From Phymatolithon calcareum (Eukaryota; Rhodophyta; Florideophyceae; Hapalidiales): a DNA stretch of 64,000 nt. Position 1 is the first letter of the stretch, and each line of letters begins with the position of its first letter. Where the stretch lies: positions 2,294,001 through 2,358,000 of the forward strand of contig OZ345362.1 in NCBI GenBank assembly GCA_977006965.1. Reading direction: 5' to 3'. Positions 55,912 through 64,000 of this stretch are shown here, piece by piece. The notes under the pieces are model-generated. The model ran no database searches. It had not been told where the DNA came from and worked only from the letters and a program-made list of their open reading frames with translations. The position numbers were made by a program, and so were the translations under genes.

Positions 55912-56787
55912 ATGCCCCCGAAAGTTGAGGACAGCGATGCCGGGGCTGGCAATCAACTCGCCACCGGGTCCTTAACATCACTTTCGGTTGCTAATATCAA
56001 GCATCCGCAACTAACTCGACAAGATGCCGAATCGGTACGATCCTTCCTTCGAGTGTATGATCAGTAAGTGAAGGAAGTCCAAGAGCTCGCAACACAGCTC
56101 GGCGCGAAGGGAAATGCACCGGCCGATGTCGCACGCCCAATCAGCCTCAAGTTTAGTGTTGATTCGGGTATGTTAGAATCATCGATCGCTCTCGGATTCA
56201 TCTTGGGTGCGTCGAACTATGACGAGCTAGACGATGACACTCTCAGAAGGTTTCTAAAAGAGAAGGCCAAAGAGTCAAGCGAAACTCTTCCTTTGTCTAC
56301 GTTCGATGGCATCGTCGCCAAGAAGCTGCGAATGGATATGCATGACCGCTCGGCAACTTCAAGAATGCAAGGTCTACTCGTTTCATACCATTCACTTCTT
56401 CGCGACAATGGATTGTCATGGGTTTTGGACTCAAGCCAAAAGATTGCAGTGCAGCATGTTCTCTATGCAATCAAACCTCAATCACTACAACAAGGATTGA
56501 AAGAGGACCTTGAATGGGCCAATCATGATTTGCGCCGAAATTTCAAGGGCTATATGCAACATGCAATCAAGCTTGCCGAAGCGTTTCAACTAGTGAACAA
56601 CGGGCACATGAAGACGACTAGTGCAAATGATGAAGACCGCGCTGGTGCAAGCAGGTCCCGTGGCGGTGGGCGAAGCTGTATGTTCACGGACAATAGGCCC
56701 CAGGGAACGGACAGCAGCTCACGTGAAAACGCAAAAAGCTATCCTACGACACTCAGTACGGCAAAAGGCGGACAACGTACATCTTGA
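55912..56787 (+). pseudogene. Ty3/gypsy gag
   Basis: Starts MPPKVEDSDAGAG at 55912. An in-frame TAA at 56065-56067 (codon 52) interrupts it, and the reading resumes directly with KEVQELATQLG. About 240 further codons follow, helical in character. A frame shift near 56760 moves the reading to the 56621-57010 frame. That frame contains CPPKPCKEATPSRKHWLNDC, a Cys/His arrangement that may be the nucleocapsid zinc knuckle. Retrotransposon gag, inactive. Confidence 0.75.
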
Positions 56788-57029
56788 CAAGGATAGAAAA
56801 CCTATGAGCACTAAGAAGGAGGGCAAAGATCTTCCTCCTTGTCCCCCAAAGCCTTGCAAAGAAGCTACACCGTCAAGGAAACATTGGTTAAACGATTGCG
56901 ATTGGAGCACCCAGGACAAAAAACGTGACCTCCGGGTGCAACTCAGAAACGAAAAAGCACAAGCCAAGGATGAAGAAAACCGTAAAAAGACGGACGGAAC
57001 CAATCGCTGACTCGGATCGCAAAACAGAT

Positions 57030-57946
57030 ACAGTGCTAATTGCAAAATCATTGTGCAGAACGGAAAGTCCTCTATGTGCATCAATGGAAGATGTGACGAT
57101 GGCACTGATGACACCGTCGTTTCGCCAACTTTCGCAGAGAAGGCTGTTTTAAGCGGAATCGGGAGAATTCGCAAAATTGACCCAGTCTTTCTCTCGCTGG
57201 GATTAAAGAAAGGTGAAGCCGCAGAATAATTTCGTTTCTCCCGGGCATGGATCGTCCCTCGGACGGTGCTAGAGCTTTCGACCGGCCCCTTGGCTATTAT
57301 GAATGTTTCTTATTTGGTGGCTGACGACGAGTTATCAAGCGAAAACGTTTTGATAGGCAATCTTGTCCTGAAACACATGCAAGTCGACACAATGGCCCTC
57401 CTGGAGCAGCAGCGAAACTTACTGGATGGTACGGACTGTGCTACAGTGGGAAACCAAACTATCCCGAAGGGTGGCAGTTTTTTGAGTAGAATTATGACGG
57501 CTCGTGCCAACCACTCGCACGAGGATGAGCTCCATGAAAGTCAGCCCAAGCAGGCCGACTACCGTTTGAAAACAAACCCGGATAGCCCGCGTATGACATA
57601 CCAGGAAGTGCGCTCCGAGGTCGACCCTTTTCCAGATCCATCTCTCTTGGATTTAGTAGACACGGACCAATTTGAGGACATCGATGAAGCTGTGGCACCA
57701 ATGGTACAACAGGCCAAGGACAATGGTCTTCCAAAAGAGCATCATGTCATGCTCGAAGACGTTGTCAACAAGCATATCAACATTTTCCGCACTGCCTCAG
57801 GTCCACCCGCAAAACTACCGCCTCTGCGCATTGAGCTGACACAAGATGCGGTGCCCGTAAAGGTCAAGCTCAGAAACTACTCTAGAGCCCAGAAGCAGTT
57901 TCTCCAAGATTTCAGTGAGAAACCTGCCGGCAAAGGAATGGCATAA
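57030..57946 (+). pseudogene. Ty3/gypsy protease and start of reverse transcriptase
   Basis: The frame at 57037-57228 holds GRCDDGTDDTVVSP, an aspartic protease active-site variant (DDG rather than the common DTG/DSG), then AEKAVLSGIG. 57266-57946 continues with ELSTGPLAIMNVSYLV and VLIGNLVLKHMQVDT, the C-terminal part of the protease. A long linker leads to the RT N-terminus (RIELTQDAVPVKVKLR). At least two frame shifts separate the parts. Confidence 0.75.
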
Positions 57947-59295
57947 CCAAACCCAACAGCAATCTGGGTATCTGCTCCACTACAAGTTCCGAAGAAAGGA
58001 ACTCCACCCTTTCGATTCACTGCTGATTTACGAAAGCCAAAATAATTACCAAAAAACAGCAATACCCAATGCCAAACCTTGAAAATGAGCTTTCCAAGCT
58101 CAACAAAGCACAATACTTTGCGAACTTTGACTTGTCAAATGGATATTGGAAGCTACCCTTACATCCAGACAGTCAGGAGCTCCAATCTTTTATCACACCA
58201 GACAATGTCTACACTCCATCGCGCGTCATGCATGGGACGACGAACGCTGTCGCCCACCTACAGGGGGGGTTAGCCGAAATCATTACACCAGAGCTAAATG
58301 AGATAATGCTCAAGTGGCTCGACGATCTGCCCCTGCACTCAAAAACCATCTCCGAGCTCCTCCATGGAATTGACATGTTCTTCAAGCTATGTCACGAATA
58401 CAACTTGAGACTGCACCCTGGAAAATGCACATTGTTCGCGAACAGCATACGCTGGTGTGGTCGTTTGATATCAAAAAGAGGTACTAGATTCGACCAAAGG
58501 CAGTTGAGTGTTCTATTGGATATGGAACCTCCGGAAAACGGAGAGAAGCTCCAGCAGTTCGTCTGTGCAATGCAGTGGGTGAAAACCAGGATTCCAAACT
58601 ACGCGACACTCATCGGGCCACTTCAAGACTTTTTAGAGAAGGTCTATATTGCAACCGGAAAGAGTAAAAAGACTGTCGTGTCCCGTGTCCCTTTGAAATC
58701 ACTTGGATGGGGAGAAGCGGAGGACCAATCGTTCGCAGAGTGCAAGCACGCGCTTGCAAACCACGTCACTCGTTCCCATCGTGACCACGAGAAGCGTCTC
58801 TGTGTGTAGACCGATGCCTCAGACGTAATGTTGTCGGGTATCATTACGCAGATACCGTATGACGATATGGGAAAGCCGCACCAGGAGCAGCGCCACGTAC
58901 CGTTAGCATTTCTTTCCGGTCGCTTCAGCGACACGCCTATGGGATGGTCCACGCTGGAGAAGGAATCATTTGCAATCCTTGCGACACTGAAGAGGATGAA
59001 TTGGCTGGTTATTGATCCTGATGGCTTCGATTTATTCACCGACCACAAAAACATTGTGTTCATATTCGATCCCCTCTCGCTCTTACCTGATTTATCCCTC
59101 AGCTCGCTTAAGAAAGTCTTGCGCTGGGCAGTGACGATGGGATTGTACAACTACGTGTGCGTTCATATCCTGGAGAACGAGAACGTTTGGGCGGACCTGT
59201 TAGGTCGATGGTCCGCACCACCGACCATACGTCGGCTCATCGCTATACGTGACGTCCAACGCCAATATCATACCCTCCATTTCCTACAAGACTAG
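57947..59295 (+). pseudogene. Ty3/gypsy reverse transcriptase and RNase H
   Basis: 57955-58060 reads NPTAIWVSAPLQVPKKGT and FRFTADLRKP in a shifted frame. The frame 58069-58806 carries motif A NFDLSNGYWKLPL, motif B TPSRVMHGTTNA and the catalytic WLDD (about 58315) in place of YVDD. An in-frame TAG at 58807 is followed immediately by the RNase H domain: TDASDVMLSG, LEKES and TDHKN, ending at 59295 (HFLQD). The WLDD box and WCGR (about 58450) are typical of oomycete/algal Ty3 elements. No integrase or LTRs are recognisable downstream. Confidence 0.85.
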
Positions 59296-62286
59296 CTCCC
59301 TTCAAATTGCCATTACAGCTTGCATTTACAGCAAGCCCTTACAGATAGCATTACAGTCATTACAGTACCGTAGGTTTCGATGCGTACTTACACCATGAAG
59401 GATCAGCGGCTTCGTCATCGGAGTCAGATGACTTGCATACTCTCCCTTGGGGAGAATCAACTGCTTGAAAATCCTGATGCATATTTCACAGTGGAATCCA
59501 TCAATATTAACGCCACTCTGCCTAAGTTTGTGGATTTATCCAACCGCAGACCGAGAAAGCACTTAACGAGCTTCTGCTATTCAACGAGACCATCATCGAG
59601 TGCAGGGAGAACGAAGAAGGACTGCTCTGAAATCAAGATACTATAAGTAGATATCCTTCAGAACACAAAGCTAATAGCCGGAAATCAAGCAGAGAACCCC
59701 AATAACACGATATGGAAGGTAGGAAGACCTAGGTTCAAAACTTTCCCGCGGCCTATGGCAGGCGGTAGGTTTCAATGGTATACGCACTGGAAGGTAGCAA
59801 TGAAGGAAGCCTTGCCGGTGTGTTCGTAAGACTGTCAGGCTTTTAACTGAGAATCCATGTGGCAGCCGGGACACAGGAATACGGGTCGGTGAAAATTATC
59901 AAATCCGCTGCGATCCCGGTAGCACCGAGGCCCAGTTCATGGGATAGCGGATAGCGGATACAGTACAGAGTCTAACAATATAGCCGACGTTCGAATTGTG
60001 TGCATTTCTGGTCAGCTTGGGTACAGTGCTTCACTTTTCGCTTCCTTCACATTAGATCATGGCCGCAAGAGAAGTCTTTTTTTCACTCCCCTAAACAATG
60101 GTAATATGATACTTTTTTTCTTGCGTACTCTGACTGTAGCGGGAAAGCGCGCACCTGTAAGATTAAATTGGATTGCATTTCTGCTTAATTGAAGCTCCCT
60201 TTGTCAATTATCATTCTATACAATCCTTCGCTTGCACTCTAATTTAAGTAGTTGGTTTCAGATATTTTCTTTGGACAGTATCAACTGACATTTCCAGAGT
60301 CTCATTTTAAATATCGTAAAGTCGTTGTTTGGCCTGAAGTTTGAAATATCCTTGAGGAATTCATCTATTTCGGAATATTCGTTTCTTGTTTGCTCTTGCC
60401 AAGAGTATGGAAAGCGGTGAAATAACCAATGCGTTAAAAGAAGCCTGCGTTCCACTTTTCGGGGGTGACAAATAGTGGTAGCTCGTTCTAGGTAGGCTAA
60501 AGAGGGCACCGGTCCTCCCGTCTAGCGACTCTAGGAGGGAGACATGCATCCCACTCTTCTTTTGATTTTTTCTGCGTTCTTGAGTTTACATTTGTGGTGG
60601 CTCCTAGGAAGTTGGAAATCGATAGTTCGGAAAGATCCGAAGCCATTGGTACGATTTTCGTGTCTATAGAGTAAATAGAGGATTTGATAATTTTTTGAGC
60701 CCCTTATTATGAAGGGAATTCTGTCCCGTCTGTTTCTTGGATTCTAAGTTAAATAAACTTCAAAAAATTATTATTTGAGAGTTACCAACGCATTTTCTGA
60801 CGCATGGGGCAACTTCCTAGAGCCAAGAGGTTTTAGCTGAATTCTGTCCAAACAATAGTTTCCTTTTTTGTTGGTGTCACGAGATTCAGTGGATTACAAA
60901 AATCCACCTCTGCTCTCCTTCGGGACCTCGAGCTGGAAAAATACTCCTCTGGCTTGTGGCATGTGATAATTTCAGATTTTCAAGCAGTCTTTAGTTGGCG
61001 ACAGCCTGACGCATGTTCAATAGTGCTCGCTTAGACCAGACGCTGTCCTTCTCGAAGAGCCTGTCTCTTTCGAGGCCGTTTTATCGCGTCTTATATAGAA
61101 TCTTTCGCGTATTGGCCGGTGAGCTAGAACAGAGTCGGCATACTCATTGGGGGGAACATTCCACATGACCACTTGATGGCAAGTGCAATATTGCTTCTTG
61201 AGTTGAAGAGAGGTTTCAAAGGTAATGAAGCTTTCGCGTGGGGAATAGGTTGTTTTTAACTTTTCCTCATCCTCTGCGGCCTCCAGTATCTTATTTCTTT
61301 GTAATTTCGTGATGTTTACGGTAGCTGTAGTTTAATTGCAGCTTCGCACACATATCCATTCACTTTCCCGTGGACAATACCTCTTTCAGCTTCTTCCCGT
61401 GGCTTGTTTGCGAGCTCTGTTGTTGTACCTGTTATCAGCGCATGCTGTCTTCTTATCAATCTGTGCACAAAGCGCCGTGCGAGGAAGTCTCATCTTGCCT
61501 TGTCTAGAGGATGCGACATATGGCCCTGTACTTGTGAGGGCTTCTTTTGCTTGGTTTCCCAAGGACTTTCCAGAGGAATATAGATTCAACCTTCCTGACT
61601 TCTGAGGCCACCCTAGACGTCCAAGGTGAGAGATGTAGAGCATATTCCCATCTTGCTGACAGAAGAGAGTGAATCTACTTGCCCTCGCATGGTGCACACC
61701 ATTAGTAAACACTTCCACCCGTCGAATATACCCAAGCACATTTTTGGATTTATGATAAGATCGAGGTCACCGGTTGAAATCGATCGTCGTTCGACCATTG
61801 GTACGGAGGTTGTTGGGTTGGATCTAGGGTTCCTTTCGGAAATGGATTGCCGTCACCGGCACTGGATCATTTCGTCCGCACATATACAGGATTTGCTGAT
61901 CGGCCCCGGTGCGGCTGTGCACATTAGGGATATTGCTAACGTTGCCGACTTTTTATACAACGTCTCATAATTTCTGACACAAGCACTTTGCTTTGCACCT
62001 GGAGCGCTCTCATTGCAGATGTTGTAAAGCTTATTTTTATAGTTCGTTTATATTTATGTAGTTCCTGGGGATCTCGTTCTACTCTAGTTAGATTATCTAC
62101 TGCTACTTAGTATTCGACTTGCGTGGGGGGAAGGAGGTAGCTCACCTTCGGCGACAAAGAGCTCGCAAGACGAAACGAAAAAGACATTCCCCCAACTTCC
62201 TGTTTTCTTCCCTCACATTTGGTACCCCCAGCAGGGCCATGGAGCCTCCAAGTGAGCTCCGTTGGTAGAATGGCGACATCGACGCC
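59296..62286. other. Gene-free stretch after the Ty3 relic
   Basis: 59380-59646 might be a remnant of the region following RNase H (NATLPKFVDLSNRRPRKH) but has no integrase signature. 60756-60960 holds a retroelement tail. A 114-codon frame at 61626-61970 has no recognisable features. Nothing else seen. Confidence 0.4.
60756..60960 (-). mobile_element. Retroelement 3' tail (family F2), copy 3
   Basis: Homologous to 25330-25460 over the GACGC..GGGGCAACTT..AGCCAAGAGGTTTTAGCT block and to 42650-42850 over the ACCTCGAG..GGAAAAATACTC block. It therefore links those two copies into one family. Confidence 0.6.
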
Positions 62287-63000
62287 ATGAAGTTCTTCTA
62301 CATCTTCGAGAACATAGTTCAAAAAGACTTCGTCGAGGAGAAGGCTGAGCGAGTCGTTCAACACCTGACCGAAAAAGCTTTCAACTTCTACAACGACAAG
62401 TTTGTTCGCGAGGACACCCCTAATCCCGAATCCAAGGATTACGCTCTCATGAAAGCAAACATCCTCGCCGAGGTTGCTCCGCGCTGTAGCCAAGAATTGA
62501 TCATGCGTGAAGGAGTCACACTCAAGTACACCGGAGCTGACGTTGACGCATTCGTTCGCAAAGCTTAAAGCTCCATGGCGAAATCAAGTTCAATGAGTCA
62601 TCCATGCACGGTCTCCTCTGTGATACCATTTCACCCTCTTCATCCATTTTTTATTCTGTTCTGCTTCGGGTAGCAGCTTTCTTTACCGAAATCAAGAACG
62701 CCTGTACTAGCTATGCCGAAGGACAAAAGATGATCTATCGTACTGGACACAACGCCGCTCTCGCCGATGTCGTTCATGAAGCAGGTCCGCATGTCGGCTT
62801 CCAATCTGATGCTGGGAAGAAGATAGACAGACTCTGCGATCTGGTGAGCGACTTAGCCATCTCCCAGAGGAAGGAAGTGCTCCAGCCTGGTGGTCGCCCC
62901 AAAACGTAGAGCTATTTCAAGGCGGATGGTCACTTGTAAACCCATTACATAGACAACCCCATGAAGGAGATGGGCCACTCTTTCAAGAAATGGGGACACA
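62287..63000 (+). pseudogene. Second LTR-retroelement gag, decayed
   Basis: 62287-62568 (93 codons) reads ERVVQHLTEKAFNFYNDKFV, KDYALMKANILAEV, then YTGADVDAFVRKA. This spacing of helices and aromatic residues is typical of retrotransposon gag domains. After a stop and a shift, 62604-62909 continues FTEIKNACTSYAEGQ. Further shifts follow. No retained full frame. Confidence 0.5.
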
Positions 63001-63389
63001 ACAAAGTCGCCTAGTAATCTAAACAGTGTCATGAAATCGACCAATTCATCGCTCGTCAGCAGAAACGTCCCTAGACACATCTTGCTCCTCAGAAAGGAGC
63101 TTTGGCGCCTTCAAAGAATACCTACGTCCTTACTCTTGATCCAGAGGAAGTCTTTCCAGAGGAGTGTGGATCGAGAACAACCAGAACATCGTCGCCATCA
63201 AGAGTAATGCAGATGGAGAACCGCTTTCCAAGAACGATAGTCGAGAGGGGGACGATGAGCAGATGCAAGTTTTTCGCGCACCGTCTACCCTTCTATCCAT
63301 CCAGAACACCATCCCGAGTCGTATGACGAATAATATGAAGAAAAATCAGCGAGGAACACTGCGGGCGAAGAGCTTGGCAGCCGTGTCGA

Positions 63390-63948
63390 GAATTACGACT
63401 TGATATCTAACCTCGCTCAAGCCCCCAACGGTCTCTCCTTCGGGAAACTCCTTAGTGGAGACGCAATCGAAGCTCGAGTGGATGTTCAGAAACTCATCTC
63501 TCGCCGCATTCAATCGAAAAAGACAACCAAGGCTCGAATCATTGACGCAGAGAAAATGGGGTACCCGTCAATCTTACTAGTCGCCACGTGTTTGCCAAAG
63601 ATCAACTTAGTTACCTAGTTGTGTATGCCCTCATCCATACAGGCGCCATCCCCAAAGTGAGCTCGCTAACCATCTTCACATTATCCCCACTCACACTCGA
63701 GGCAGGCTTAACGACTTCTCCGGAAACAAAGAAGAAAGCTTTGGTATTGCTGAAGAAGTCGCAGTTACCTTCAACACCGTGAGGAAACCCATCACATCCC
63801 TTGTCTCTGTGAGCTCGACGGACAGTCTAATCATTCGTATGCAGACACATAAAAAGCATATGACCAAGATGGAAATCGGTTGCAGCATCTTTACCATCAA
63901 ATATGGCAGATCCAAATTCAAGCTCACCCTTGTCCACGAACCGCAATA
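63390..63948 (+). pseudogene. Second LTR-retroelement protease region, decayed
   Basis: 63395-63560 reads YDLISNLAQAPNGLSFGKLL, then EARVDVQKLISRR, a linker seen just before the protease in many Ty3-type polyproteins. 63588-63782 gives ALIHTGAIPKVSS, an aspartic protease site with His where Asp should be. In a shifted frame up to 63948, FGIAEEVAVTFNTVRKPITS and SLIIRMQT..HMTKMEIG resemble the body of the protease fold. The rest of pol would lie beyond the window, if present. Confidence 0.55.
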
Positions 63949-64000
63949 GTCCTACTCCACCAATGACTAATAGTTTACTTCGGAGTCTGAGAGTGATTCT

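Noticed and set aside
1-64000. CRISPR array, rRNA, operon or phage structures
   Set aside because: No regularly spaced repeats, no rRNA-like sequence, and no tightly packed co-directional genes. The window is eukaryotic in character.

Overview
The window looks like nuclear DNA of an intron-poor eukaryote that is very rich in transposable elements. I see about five convincing protein-coding genes in 64 kb. All are single-exon, two have TATA-like boxes close to the ATG, and two have AATAAA signals shortly after the stop. The helicase-associated (HA) repeat proteins without a helicase, the oomycete/algal-style Ty3 element (RT motif WLDD) and the intronless genes suggest an alga, perhaps a red alga. 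That is inference; no organelle, rRNA or intact tRNA gene is present to settle it.

Layout. 1-2.5 kb: a GC-rich coiled-coil, taxilin-like gene followed by a GCTA microsatellite. 3.8-5.3 kb: a dead non-LTR retrotransposon (LINE) interrupted by two SINEs, each with perfect target-site duplications. 5.4-8.0 kb: AT-rich, gene-free DNA with a MITE candidate and a perfect 36-bp palindrome. 8.07-16.44 kb (unit A) and about 16.56-22.43 kb (unit B): a direct tandem segmental duplication carrying a NOSIP-like ubiquitin-ligase gene (intact in A, broken in B), a degraded acidic/Cys-containing ORF, and a small unknown ORF kept open in both units. Each unit has private insertions that the other shows as empty sites. 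A has a 5'-truncated LINE carrying a SINE, and a piggyBac-like TIR element. B has a SINE-like insert, a 56-bp retroelement tail and two other inserts. 23.0-24.3 kb: a second piggyBac-like element. 26.4-28.5 kb: a diverged tandem repeat split by a hAT-like element.

32.1-33.3 kb: an inositol 2-dehydrogenase-like oxidoreductase. 38.2-39.5 kb and 47.7-49.1 kb: two convergent paralogues with three HA repeats and shared short C-terminal motifs, separated by about 8 kb without clear genes. 51.7-52.5 kb and 55.1-55.7 kb: further LINE and SINE fragments. 55.9-59.3 kb: a Ty3/gypsy gag-pro-RT-RNase H relic. 62.3-63.95 kb: a second, more decayed gag-protease relic running to the edge of the window.

The host genes do not form an operon-like pathway. 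The most informative biology is the transposon archaeology: nested insertions, filled/empty site pairs, and one unknown small protein family that survived duplication with its frame intact.
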